Shown: positions 8,772 through 17,533 of the stretch, piece after piece | Layout: the number at the start of each line of letters is the position of its first letter | How positions within the stretch are numbered: the first letter of the stretch is position 1 | Translations under genes and position numbers: made by a program | Assembly (NCBI RefSeq): GCF_008973825.1 | Contig: NZ_WCHR01000005.1 | Coordinates: 62,001-126,000, forward strand | DNA length: 64,000 bases | From: Gemmobacter serpentinus | GTDB taxonomy: Bacteria > Pseudomonadota > Alphaproteobacteria > Rhodobacterales > Rhodobacteraceae | Direction of reading: 5' to 3' | Notes under the pieces: model-generated | What the model saw: the letters and a program-made list of their open reading frames with translations, nothing else | Databases searched by the model: none | Told to the model about the DNA's origin: nothing

Positions 8772-9644
8772 ATGTCCTATATCCTTGCCACCGGCGATCG
8801 TGCCTATTCCAGCTGGTCCCTCCGTGGCTGGTTGCTGTTCGATGCCTTCCAGATCCCGGTCACCCTGCGCACGGCCCGGCTCTATACCGAAGCATTGCCC
8901 GAACTCCTTAAGGATTTCTTTCCGGCAAAGACCGTGCCGGCACTTTTGCTGCCCGATGGTCTCGCCATCGGCGAAAGTCTGGCGATTGCCGAGGAACTGG
9001 CGAGCCGGCACCCCGATTCCGGCCTCTGGCCCGCGGCGCCACGCGCGCGCGCAACAGCGCGCATGTTGACCTCCGAAATGCATGCGGGCTTCACCGCATT
9101 GCGCGGGTATTGTCCGATGAATCTGCGGGTCAGCTATGTTGACTGTGCGCCGCCGCCCGAGGTGCGGGCTGATCTCGCCCGGCTGGAGACGATCTGGGCA
9201 TGGGCGCGCGACGCCAGCGGCAGCACAGGCCCTTGGCTTTGTGGCGACTATTCGGTGGCGGATGTGTTCTTTGCACCCGTTGCCGCCCGAATCGCGGGCT
9301 ACAATCTGCCCGTCGGCCCCGATGCTGCCGCCTATGTTGCCGCGCATCTGGCCCATCCATCGTTTCGCCGCTGGCGCGCGATGGCGCAAGTTGATGGTGC
9401 GGATCAGGATTTCTACCGCCGTGACTGGCAACAACGCGAATGGCCCGGGCCGAAACCACGGGCGGCTCAGGCGGTGACCGGCAGCGATTCGATCAACGCC
9501 GCGTGCCCCTACTCCGGCAAGCCGGTGACCCATGTCCTGGCGTTGGAGGGCCGCCGCTGGGGCTTTTGCAACACGTTCTGTCGCGACAAGACGGTGGCAG
9601 ACCCGGAAGCCTGGCCGCGCTTCATGGCGATGATCGCGGGCTGA
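8772..9644 (+). CDS. Glutathione S-transferase with a C-terminal cysteine-rich extension
   Basis: A 290-aa protein. Residues 1-80 form a thioredoxin-like GST domain (SYSSWSLRGWLL-type opening, TVPALLLPDG with the cis-proline, IGESLAI), and residues 90-225 a helical GST domain. Beyond the usual GST length lies a tail of about 49 residues with CPYSGKPV (C245), GFCNTFC (C266 and C270) and DPEAWPRF, like a small YHS/TRASH-type metal or thiol module. ATG 8772 is chosen because AGGAG stands 6 nt upstream; an in-frame start 33 nt earlier is weaker. Substrate unknown. Confidence 0.8.
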   Translation: MSYILATGDRAYSSWSLRGWLLFDAFQIPVTLRTARLYTEALPELLKDFFPAKTVPALLLPDGLAIGESLAIAEELASRHPDSGLWPAAPRARATARMLTSEMHAGFTALRGYCPMNLRVSYVDCAPPPEVRADLARLETIWAWARDASGSTGPWLCGDYSVADVFFAPVAARIAGYNLPVGPDAAAYVAAHLAHPSFRRWRAMAQVDGADQDFYRRDWQQREWPGPKPRAAQAVTGSDSINAACPYSGKPVTHVLALEGRRWGFCNTFCRDKTVADPEAWPRFMAMIAG

Positions 9645-9712
9645 GCCAGGGCCAGTTAACCAATCTTAAACCAATCCACCCTAGCCCTTTCCTGAAGATG
9701 AACGGGGCTGGC

Positions 9713-11236
9713 ATGATCGGCAGAACTTTCACCGTCGCATTTGAAGGGGTCGAGGCCCGCATGGTGGAGGTGCAATGTGCGCTCTCTGCGGGCCTGCCAT
9801 CATTCTCGGTGGTGGGCCTGCCCGACAAGGCGGTGACCGAGGCGAAGGAACGGGTGCGCGCAGCCCTCGCCGCCATGTCGATTGCGCTGCCTTCGCGCCG
9901 CATCACCGTCAACCTTTCGCCCGCCGATCTGCCGAAGGAAGGCTCACATTTCGACTTGCCCATCGCGCTGGCGCTGCTGGCCGCATTGGATATCGTTCCG
10001 CAGGACGAAATCGAGGCGATTGTATCGCTTGGCGAACTTTCGCTGGACGGACGACTGGTTCAGGTGATCGGCGCGCTACCCGCGGCGGTCGCCGCCGCCG
10101 AAGAGAACAGGGCCCTTGTCTGCCCCGAAACCTGTGGCGCTGAAGCTGCATGGGTTGGCGCCACGCAAGTGATTGGCATCTCGTCTCTTTCTCAGGCGGT
10201 GCGGCATTTCACCGGGCAAACCGTGATCGCGCCCGCGCAAGCCGGCGAGGTCTTGCCCGCAAGGCACGACAAGGACCTGCGCGACGTCAAAGGGCAAGAG
10301 CGTGCAAAGCGCGCCATGGAAATTGCCGCAGCCGGGCGACATCACCTGCTGCTGGTCGGCACGCCGGGCTCTGGCAAGTCGATGCTTGCCGCGCGCCTCC
10401 CCGGCATCTTGCCGCCGCTCTCCGCGGCGGAAGCCCTGGAAACGTCCATGGTGCATTCGCTCGCCGGGCTTTTGTCCGAAGGGGGGATTTCACGCGACCG
10501 CCCGTTTCGCGAGCCCCATCATACCGCCTCGCGGGCGGCGATGGTCGGCGGCGGCAAGGGTGCAAAACCCGGCGAGATCAGCCTTGCGCATAATGGTGTG
10601 CTGTTCCTGGATGAATTGCCGGAGTTTTCCCAATCCGTTCTCGAGACCCTGCGGCAGCCCATTGAAACCGGCAGTATCTCTGTTGCGCGGGCCAACGCGC
10701 ATATCCGCTATCCGAGCCGTTTCTTGTTGGTCGCTGCCGCGAATCCCTGTCGCTGTGGCTATATGACGGACCCGGCTCGCGCTTGCGCCCGGGTGCCGGG
10801 ATGCGGCGACGACTATCTAGGCCGCGTTTCCGGCCCGCTGATGGACCGCTTCGATCTGCGCATCGACGTGCCGCCTGTGGCCTTCACCGACCTGGACCTT
10901 CCTGCCTCTGGCGATAGCAGCGCCGACATCGCACGGCGTGTTGCCAGAGCCCGGGCCATTCAGGACCGAAGATTTGCGGCGCATCCTGAAATGCGGGTCA
11001 ATGCCGATATGGAAGGCCAGGTGCTGGAGGAAATCGCCAGCCCCGACAGGGAGGGGCGAGCGCTGCTGTTGCGGGTTGCCGAACGCTTCGGCCTCTCTGC
11101 CCGCGCCTATCACCGGGTCCTGCGCGTTGCGCGCACCATCGCGGATCTGGCGGAATCCGAGATCCTGCGCAGCCCACATATTGCCGAGGCAGTCAGCTAT
11201 CGCCTGGCGCTTACCGCGCCCGCTTCGCCTCGATGA
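9713..11236 (+). CDS. comM: YifB/ComM family Mg chelatase-like AAA+ ATPase
   Basis: A 507-aa protein of the ComM/YifB family, hexameric helicases that aid branch migration during natural transformation and are widespread in bacteria not known to be competent. Order of parts: an N-terminal ribosomal-S5-like fold ([22 protein letters not shown]), the AAA+ core with Walker [15 protein letters not shown], Walker [12 protein letters not shown], the zinc-like AANPCRCGY segment, and the C-terminal domain with the conserved [16 protein letters not shown]. Start 9713 gives the usual MIGRTF-like opening; ATG 9698 is also possible. Its 3' end overlaps the converging gshB by 26 bp. Confidence 0.9.
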   Translation: MIGRTFTVAFEGVEARMVEVQCALSAGLPSFSVVGLPDKAVTEAKERVRAALAAMSIALPSRRITVNLSPADLPKEGSHFDLPIALALLAALDIVPQDEIEAIVSLGELSLDGRLVQVIGALPAAVAAAEENRALVCPETCGAEAAWVGATQVIGISSLSQAVRHFTGQTVIAPAQAGEVLPARHDKDLRDVKGQERAKRAMEIAAAGRHHLLLVGTPGSGKSMLAARLPGILPPLSAAEALETSMVHSLAGLLSEGGISRDRPFREPHHTASRAAMVGGGKGAKPGEISLAHNGVLFLDELPEFSQSVLETLRQPIETGSISVARANAHIRYPSRFLLVAAANPCRCGYMTDPARACARVPGCGDDYLGRVSGPLMDRFDLRIDVPPVAFTDLDLPASGDSSADIARRVARARAIQDRRFAAHPEMRVNADMEGQVLEEIASPDREGRALLLRVAERFGLSARAYHRVLRVARTIADLAESEILRSPHIAEAVSYRLALTAPASPR

Positions 11237-12155
11237 CTTCCCATATCCGGGCAGCGGTGTTGGTCCCGTCAAAACGCTCCAACTCCTGAATGCCGGTGGG
11301 TGAGGTCACGTTGATCTCGGTCAGCCAATCACCAATCACGTCGATGCCAACGAAGATCTGCCCTTTCTCTTTGAGGACCGGGCCGATGATGCGACAGATT
11401 TCCAGATCGCGTTCGGTCAGCCCGATCTTTTCCGGACGGCCACCGACATGCATATTCGAACGGGTCTCTCCGGCCTGCGGCACACGGTTGATGGCCCCGA
11501 CCGGCTCACCATCGACCAGAATCACCCGCTTGTCGCCTTTGGCCACGGCGGGCAGGAACTTCTGCACAATCATCGGTTCGCGGCTCATCGAGGTGAACAA
11601 CTCGTAAAGCGAGGACAGGTTGCGATCATTCTCGTCGAGGCGGAACACCCCCGCCCCGCCATTGCCGTAAAGCGGCTTGAGGATGATATCGCCATGGCGG
11701 GCCTTGAACGCGCGGATGGTGTCCAGATCCCGGGCGATGGCGGTCGGTGGCGTCAGATCGGGGAAACCCAGCACCAGCAGCTTTTCCGGGCTGTTGCGCA
11801 CCCAGAACGGATCATTCACCACCAAGGTCTTCGGGTGGATCATATCGAGCAGATGCGTCGTGGTGATATAGCCCATGTCGAAAGGCGGGTCCTGGCGCAG
11901 CCAGACCACGTCGAAATCGGCGAGATCAACCTCGGCCTCCGGCCCATAGCTCACATGATTGCCAGTCTCGTGCCGCAGCGTAATGGGAAAGCCCCGCGCC
12001 GTCACCCGGCCTTCGACAAAGGCGAGCTTGTCCGGCGTGTAGAAAAACAGCTCATGCCCGCGCAGTTGCGCCTCGAGCGCGATCCGGAACGTGCTGTCTG
12101 CATTGATATTGACCGACCCGATCGGGTCCATCTGCAAGGCCACCTTGAGGCGCAT
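11211..12155 (-). CDS. gshB: Glutathione synthase
   Basis: A 314-aa ATP-grasp enzyme that adds glycine to gamma-glutamylcysteine in the last step of glutathione synthesis. Visible landmarks: [20 protein letters not shown] at the start, [29 protein letters not shown] of the ATP-grasp fold, VQKFLPAV, and [19 protein letters not shown] at the metal site. ATG 12155 follows a perfect AGGAGG at 7 nt. It is the third gene of a minus-strand unit rsmI-yraN-gshB. The stop codon lies inside the 3' end of comM on the other strand. Confidence 0.95.
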   Translation of the reverse strand: MRLKVALQMDPIGSVNINADSTFRIALEAQLRGHELFFYTPDKLAFVEGRVTARGFPITLRHETGNHVSYGPEAEVDLADFDVVWLRQDPPFDMGYITTTHLLDMIHPKTLVVNDPFWVRNSPEKLLVLGFPDLTPPTAIARDLDTIRAFKARHGDIILKPLYGNGGAGVFRLDENDRNLSSLYELFTSMSREPMIVQKFLPAVAKGDKRVILVDGEPVGAINRVPQAGETRSNMHVGGRPEKIGLTERDLEICRIIGPVLKEKGQIFVGIDVIGDWLTEINVTSPTGIQELERFDGTNTAARIWEVIEAKRAR

Positions 12156-12209
12156 GGGATATCCTCCTGCTGTCCTCCCCTTCCTGCCCGACCAGGCGCG
12201 GGGATGCAA

Positions 12210-12572
12210 TCAGGCGGCGAAGGCGTTTTCGAGAATCTCGATCTCTCCGGCACCGTTGACCAGCGCCACGTCAAATCGGACAGGCGTCAGCTGTCCCAGC
12301 GGTTCACCCGCCAGAAAGGCGCTGGCGGAGCGATAGATACGCCCCATCTGTTGTGCAGACAGATGTTGCGCGGCCTCGGCATGGGTCCGGCTGGCCTTCA
12401 CCTCGATGAAGATGATTTCGGCCCCGTCGCGTGCAACCAGATCAATCTCGCCCGCCGGCCCACGCCAGCGCCGAGCAATGATCTGCCGCCCCGCCCGCGC
12501 ATAGATACGTTCTACGGCGCCTTCCGCCGCCCGGCCCGCCTCATAGGCCAGCCTTCCCGTCTCCTGCCGCAT
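12210..12572 (-). CDS. yraN: YraN family (UPF0102) putative endonuclease
   Basis: A 120-aa protein of the UPF0102/YraN family, which has a restriction-endonuclease-like fold. The expected metal-site residues are present in GEIDLVARDG and FIEVKAS. No substrate is established for the family. The start overlaps rsmI by 32 bp, and the neighbourhood rsmI, yraN and an lpoA-like gene matches the E. coli yraL-yraM-yraN region, which strengthens all three calls. Confidence 0.9.
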   Translation of the reverse strand: MRQETGRLAYEAGRAAEGAVERIYARAGRQIIARRWRGPAGEIDLVARDGAEIIFIEVKASRTHAEAAQHLSAQQMGRIYRSASAFLAGEPLGQLTPVRFDVALVNGAGEIEILENAFAA

Positions 12573-13452
12573 CCGCCTCTCCCGCCATGTGCTCTGACAG
12601 CGTCAGAGCGCGTTGATATACATCCCGCTTCGGCACACCAAATGCCCCGGCGATCATTGCCGCCGCCTCCTTCACACGATGCGCCTTCAGCGCCTGCCGC
12701 AGCGCAAGATCAATCTCGTCCTCCCCTGCAACCTGCGCGGGCGCACGGTCGACCAACAGAACCAGTTCCCCCTTCACCTCACGATCCGCCAGCATCCCGA
12801 TCAAATCCTGCAGGGTGCCATGCAGGTTTTCCTCGAATCGTTTGGTCAGTTCGCGGCAGAGCGTCATCTTCCGCGTCCCTTCCACAAATTGCCCCAATTC
12901 ATCTAACAAACGGTGAATGCGTTTCGGGCTTTCATAAAGAATCACCGTGGCATCCGCGCGGGCGATGCCCTCCAGGAAGCTCTGCCTTGCGCCACCTGAA
13001 GATGGGGGAAAGCCCACGAACAGGAAGCGGTCCGAGGGCAGACCAGACACCATCAGCGCGGCCAAGGCCGCCGAGGGGCCGGGCGCTGCACGCACGGTCA
13101 GCCCATGGGCGATGGCATCGCGCGCAAGCTGATAGCCCGGGTCGGAGACCAGCGGCGTGCCCGCCTCGGAAGCATAGGCCACCGATTTGCCCTCCGCCAG
13201 CGCGGCCAGCAGGCGCGGTCCGGCCTGAGCGCCATTATGGTCGTGATAGGCGACAAGCGGCCGATTGCCCAAGGGAATGCCGTGGATCTCCATCAGATGG
13301 CGCAGGGTGCGGGTGTCTTCCGCCGCCAGCACATCGGCGGAGGCCAGGATATCCAGCGCCCGCAAGGTGATATCCCGGGCAGCCCCGATGGGCGTTGCGA
13401 TCAGGTGCAGCCCGGGTTCCAGCCGCACCACCATATGTCCGGTTCCGCCCAT
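12541..13452 (-). CDS. rsmI: 16S rRNA (cytidine(1402)-2'-O)-methyltransferase
   Basis: A 303-aa tetrapyrrole-methylase-fold enzyme that 2'-O-methylates C1402 in the ribosomal P site. Motifs include GLHLIATPIGAARDITLRA, AAEDTRTL, YHDHN, SEAGTPLVSDPGYQLA, APGPSAALAALMVSGLP and FVGFPP. ATG 13452 follows GGGGGA at 8 nt. It is the first gene of the unit running into yraN and gshB and is divergent from the LpoA-like gene, with 93 nt between the two starts that must hold both promoters. Confidence 0.94.
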   Translation of the reverse strand: MGGTGHMVVRLEPGLHLIATPIGAARDITLRALDILASADVLAAEDTRTLRHLMEIHGIPLGNRPLVAYHDHNGAQAGPRLLAALAEGKSVAYASEAGTPLVSDPGYQLARDAIAHGLTVRAAPGPSAALAALMVSGLPSDRFLFVGFPPSSGGARQSFLEGIARADATVILYESPKRIHRLLDELGQFVEGTRKMTLCRELTKRFEENLHGTLQDLIGMLADREVKGELVLLVDRAPAQVAGEDEIDLALRQALKAHRVKEAAAMIAGAFGVPKRDVYQRALTLSEHMAGEADAAGDGKAGL

Positions 13453-13545
13453 GGTGTTTTTCCCCCTGCCTGTCGCGTTTACTTCGCTCCCCTTGCCGCG
13501 TATTCTCCGACGGATTGCCCGCCGACCTTGAGTGAGGAACCCCTA

Positions 13546-14736
13546 ATGTTCGCCGTTTTCGCCAAGGCCCGCAAGTCGCTGGCCAATTTGCGCTTCGGGC
13601 GCGTCGCCGCCGCCTTTGGTGCCCTTGCTCTGTCTGCCTGTGTTCCGGCCGCCGGCCCCTCCGGGGGAGGCACCAAGCTGGGCGCGGGCGAGGCCGTTCA
13701 GGTTGCGCTGCTCGTGCCCTCGGGCTCGGGCCAGGCCAGTGACGAACTTTTGGCACGCGGCCTGCAAAACGCGGCCCGCCTTGCCATCTCCGATCTGGGC
13801 GGCAGCCGCATCGATCTGCGGGTCTATCCGACGGCGGGCAACCCGGCACAGGCGCAGTCGCAGGCGGTCAAGGCCGTGTCCGAGGGGGCAAAGATCGTGC
13901 TGGGCCCGGTTTACGCGCATGAGGCTAACGCCGTTGGCGTGGCGCTGGCAGGTCAGGGCATCAATGTCCTGTCCTTCTCGAACAATACCGAGATCGCGGG
14001 CGGCAATGTCTTCGTGCTCGGGCCGACCTTCCAGAACACCGCAGACCGTCTGGCACGTTATGCGGTGCGTCAGGGCAAGGGCCGTGTCATGATCGTGCAT
14101 GACCAGAATCTTGCAGGCCAGTTGGGCAGCAATGCCATGCAGCGCGCCTTGACCGCCAATGGCGGTCAGGTTGCCGGGGTGCAAAGCTATGAGGTTTCGC
14201 AAAACGGCATTATCGCTGCCGCGCCTGGTATTGCGGCCGCAGCCCGCAACGCCAATGCGCAGGCCGTGTTGTTGACGGCAACCACCGACGCCGCCCTGCC
14301 GCTGATCACCCAGTTGCTGCGCGACAACGGCCTGACGCCGCCTTCCACCGCCTTCATCGGCCTGACCCGCTGGGATATTCCATCGGCCACGCTGGCCCTG
14401 CCCGGTGTGCAGGGCGGCTGGTTCGCCATGCCTGACCCTGCCCTGTTCCAGCAGTTCCAGTCGCGCTATCAGGCCGCCTATGGCGAACCGCCGCATCCGA
14501 TTTCCGGCCTTGCCTATGACGGGATCGCCGCCATCGGCGCGCTGATGAAGCGCGGCAATGCGCCGCTGTCCACCGCCTCGCTGACGCAAGGCTCGGGCTT
14601 TGTCGGCGTGAACGGTATCTTCCGCCTGCGGCCCGATGGCACCAATGAGCGCGGTCTGGCCGTGGCCACCATCCAGAACAACCAGCTTTCCATCCTCGAT
14701 CCCGCGCCGCGCAGCTTCAGCGGCGCCGGGTTCTGA
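13546..14736 (+). CDS. Penicillin-binding protein activator, LpoA-like lipoprotein
   Basis: A 396-aa outer-membrane lipoprotein candidate. The N-terminus has a basic patch, a hydrophobic stretch and a lipobox LSAC with the acyl-accepting C32. The mature part is a type I periplasmic-binding-protein fold (VALLVPSGSGQASDELLARG, GAKIVLGPVYAHEANAVG, LSFSNN, AYDGIAAIGAL), the same fold as the C-terminal domain of E. coli LpoA, which activates PBP1a. The N-terminal TPR-like domain of E. coli LpoA is missing. The position opposite rsmI-yraN supports the assignment. An amino-acid binding protein is a weaker alternative because no transporter genes adjoin. Confidence 0.82.
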   Translation: MFAVFAKARKSLANLRFGRVAAAFGALALSACVPAAGPSGGGTKLGAGEAVQVALLVPSGSGQASDELLARGLQNAARLAISDLGGSRIDLRVYPTAGNPAQAQSQAVKAVSEGAKIVLGPVYAHEANAVGVALAGQGINVLSFSNNTEIAGGNVFVLGPTFQNTADRLARYAVRQGKGRVMIVHDQNLAGQLGSNAMQRALTANGGQVAGVQSYEVSQNGIIAAAPGIAAAARNANAQAVLLTATTDAALPLITQLLRDNGLTPPSTAFIGLTRWDIPSATLALPGVQGGWFAMPDPALFQQFQSRYQAAYGEPPHPISGLAYDGIAAIGALMKRGNAPLSTASLTQGSGFVGVNGIFRLRPDGTNERGLAVATIQNNQLSILDPAPRSFSGAGF

Positions 14737-14757
14737 GCCGGATAACAGGAGCAAGGC

Positions 14758-17526
14758 GTGCTGCATCGCGCTGCGATCTCTTCACAGGACATGTTGCTGC
14801 CGGGGGTCGAGATCATCGACCCCCGTGCCGTTTATGCCACCATCCTTGCCGCCATCGCCTCCGAACCGGATGCGCGCAATGGCCGCGCCATCGCGGTGCG
14901 CGAGCTGGCCCGCGCCCGGTCGGAGGCCACGGCGGCGCTGACCGAGGCCTTTTCCGAGCGCCCGCTGGAGGCGCGTGCGCTGACCCGCGCGCAAAGTTAT
15001 CTGACCGATGGGCTGGTCACCGTCACCTTCGACCTTGCGCGCCAGCATTTTCACCCGCTGGCCAATCCGACCGAGGCCGAGCGCCTGTCGGTGCTGGCGG
15101 TGGGTGGTTATGGCCGGGCCGAGATGGCACCATTTTCCGATGTGGATCTGCTGTTCCTGACACCATGGAAGATCACGCCCTGGGCCGAAAGCGTGATCGA
15201 GACCATGCTTTATATGCTGTGGGATCTGAAGCTGAAGGTCGGGCACAGCTCGCGCACCATCCCCGATTGCGTCCGCCTGGCGCGCGAGGACATCACCATC
15301 CGCACCGCCCTGCTGGAAAGCCGCTTCATCGCCGGTGAGGTCGCGATTGCCCGCGATATGGATGACACGCTCTGGACCGAACTGTTCCGCGGCAGCGGAT
15401 CGGAATTTATCGAGGCCAAGCTGAAGGAACGCGCCGACCGGCACAAACGACAGGGCGGCCAACGCTATGTGCTGGAACCCAATGTGAAGGAAGGCAAAGG
15501 CGGCCTGCGCGATCTGCAGACGCTCTATTGGATCGGCAAATACCTGCACCGGGTGAATGATCCGGCGGGGCTGGTCACGGCGGGCCTGTTCACGCAGGAG
15601 GAATTCGCGACCTTCAACCGGGCCGAGAACTTTCTTTGGGCGGTGCGCTGCCATCTGCACTACATCTGCAAACGTGCCATGGACCAGCTGACCTTCGACC
15701 TTCAGGTCGAGGTGGCGGCGCGCATGGGCTATCACGACAGCGGCGGTCGCCGCGCGGTCGAGGTCTTCATGCAGGATTATTTCCGCCACGCCACCCGCGT
15801 GGGAGAGCTGACACGGGTCTTCTTGACCCAGCTCGAGGCCCGCCATGCCAAGCCCGAGGCCAGCCTGATCGGCATGTTCCGCCGCAAGAAGAAGGTGCTG
15901 CCCGGCTTCAAGGTGGTGCAGGGCCGGATCGACGTCGCAGATCCCCGCAAGTTCCTGTCCGACAAGCTGAACCTGCTGCGGGTCTTTGAAGAGGCGCTGC
16001 GCACCGGCTATCTGCTGCACCCCAATGTGATGCGGCTGGTCGCGGCCAATCTGCATCTGATCGATGACGACATGCGCGAAGACCCCGAGGCGCAACGCAT
16101 CTTCCTTGATCTGCTGCTGAAACACGGCAACCCGGAACGCTCGCTGCGGCGGATGAACGAGTTGGGAATGTTGGGCAGCTTCATCCCGGAATTTGAGCCC
16201 ATCGTCGCGATGATGCAGTTCAACGTCTATCACCATTACACGGTGGACGAACATATCATCCAATGCGTCTCCACCCTCGCCCAGATCGAACGGGGCGAGT
16301 TGATCGAGGAATTGCCGCTGACCTCCGGCATCCTTGAGGCGGGTGTAAACCGCCGGGTGCTTTATGTGGCGCTGCTGCTGCATGATATCGGCAAGGGGCG
16401 GCCCGAGGACCATTCGATCCTTGGCGCGCAGATCTCTCGCCGGGTGGCCCCCCGCCTTGGCCTGAATGACGACGAAAGCGAGACGGTCGAATGGCTGATC
16501 CGCTATCATCTTCTGATGTCCGACATGGCGCAAAAGCGCGATATCGGCGATCCACGCACCGTGCGCGACTTTGCCAAGGCGGTGAAGACCAAGAAGCGGC
16601 TTGATCTGCTGACGGCCCTGACGGTCTGCGACATTCGTGGTGTGGGCCCGGGCACCTGGAACAACTGGAAGGCACAGCTGATCCGCCAGCTTTACCATTT
16701 CACCGCCGAGGCGCTGGAAAACGGGCTGGAAAACGTCAACCGCGAGCGGCGCGAGAATGAAGCCAAGCGGATGCTGCGCGAGACCTTGGCCGATTGGGAT
16801 CCGAAGGATCTGCGCACCGAACTTTCCCGTCACTACGCGCCCTATTGGCAAGGGTTGATGACCGAAACGCAGGCGACCTTCGCGCGCCTGCTGCGCGATC
16901 TGCGCGATGACGAGATCCGCATCGACCTGCATCCCGATCCGGCGCGCGATGCGACGCGGGCCTGTTTCGCGCTGGCCGATCACCCCGGCATCTTCTCGCG
17001 GCTTGCCGGGGCCCTGGCACTGGTCGGTGCCAATGTGGTCGATGCCCGCACCTATACCTCCAAGGATGGGTATGCCACGGCGGTATTCTGGGTGCAGGAT
17101 GCGGATGGCCACCCCTATGAAGTGTCGAAACTGCCGCGCCTGCAGCAGATGATCGACAAGACGCTGCGCGGCGAGGTGAAACCGCGTCAGGCCCTGGCCG
17201 ACCGCGACAAGGTGAAAAAGCGCGAGCGCGAGTTCCGCTTTCCCACCCATATCGCCTTCGACAATGAAGGGTCCGAGATCTACACCATTGTCGAGGTCGA
17301 TACCCGCGACCGGCCCGGCCTGCTTTACGATCTGACCCGGACGCTGGCGGCGAATAATATTTACATCGCCAGTGCGGTGATCGCGACCTATGGCGCGCAG
17401 GTGGTCGATGCCTTCTATGTGAAGGACATGTTCGGCTTGAAACTGCACACCAAATCGCGGCAGGACGCGCTGGAGAAAAAGCTGCGTCAGGCGATCACCG
17501 AAGGCACGGAACGCGCGCAGTCCTGA
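14758..17526 (+). CDS. glnD: Bifunctional [protein-PII] uridylyltransferase / uridylyl-removing enzyme
   Basis: A 922-aa nitrogen sensor that uridylylates PII under nitrogen limitation and removes UMP when glutamine is abundant. The nucleotidyltransferase motif is GGYGRAEMAPFSDVDLL (residues 116-132, catalytic D128 and D130). A middle PII-uridylyltransferase domain follows, then the HD domain with H542-D543 in LLHDIGKGRPEDHS, and two C-terminal ACT domains (around VDARTYTSKDGYATAVFW and VDTRDRPGLLYDLTRTL). The start is GTG 14758 after AGGAG. Length is normal for alphaproteobacteria. murJ follows 7 nt after the stop. Confidence 0.96.
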   Translation: MLHRAAISSQDMLLPGVEIIDPRAVYATILAAIASEPDARNGRAIAVRELARARSEATAALTEAFSERPLEARALTRAQSYLTDGLVTVTFDLARQHFHPLANPTEAERLSVLAVGGYGRAEMAPFSDVDLLFLTPWKITPWAESVIETMLYMLWDLKLKVGHSSRTIPDCVRLAREDITIRTALLESRFIAGEVAIARDMDDTLWTELFRGSGSEFIEAKLKERADRHKRQGGQRYVLEPNVKEGKGGLRDLQTLYWIGKYLHRVNDPAGLVTAGLFTQEEFATFNRAENFLWAVRCHLHYICKRAMDQLTFDLQVEVAARMGYHDSGGRRAVEVFMQDYFRHATRVGELTRVFLTQLEARHAKPEASLIGMFRRKKKVLPGFKVVQGRIDVADPRKFLSDKLNLLRVFEEALRTGYLLHPNVMRLVAANLHLIDDDMREDPEAQRIFLDLLLKHGNPERSLRRMNELGMLGSFIPEFEPIVAMMQFNVYHHYTVDEHIIQCVSTLAQIERGELIEELPLTSGILEAGVNRRVLYVALLLHDIGKGRPEDHSILGAQISRRVAPRLGLNDDESETVEWLIRYHLLMSDMAQKRDIGDPRTVRDFAKAVKTKKRLDLLTALTVCDIRGVGPGTWNNWKAQLIRQLYHFTAEALENGLENVNRERRENEAKRMLRETLADWDPKDLRTELSRHYAPYWQGLMTETQATFARLLRDLRDDEIRIDLHPDPARDATRACFALADHPGIFSRLAGALALVGANVVDARTYTSKDGYATAVFWVQDADGHPYEVSKLPRLQQMIDKTLRGEVKPRQALADRDKVKKREREFRFPTHIAFDNEGSEIYTIVEVDTRDRPGLLYDLTRTLAANNIYIASAVIATYGAQVVDAFYVKDMFGLKLHTKSRQDALEKKLRQAITEGTERAQS

Positions 17527-17533
17527 GGGCGAG

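Noticed and set aside
9440-9712. N-terminal extension of comM by 91 codons
   Set aside because: The extension lies in the end of the GST gene in another frame and has no similarity to the ComM family, whose domain starts at 9713.
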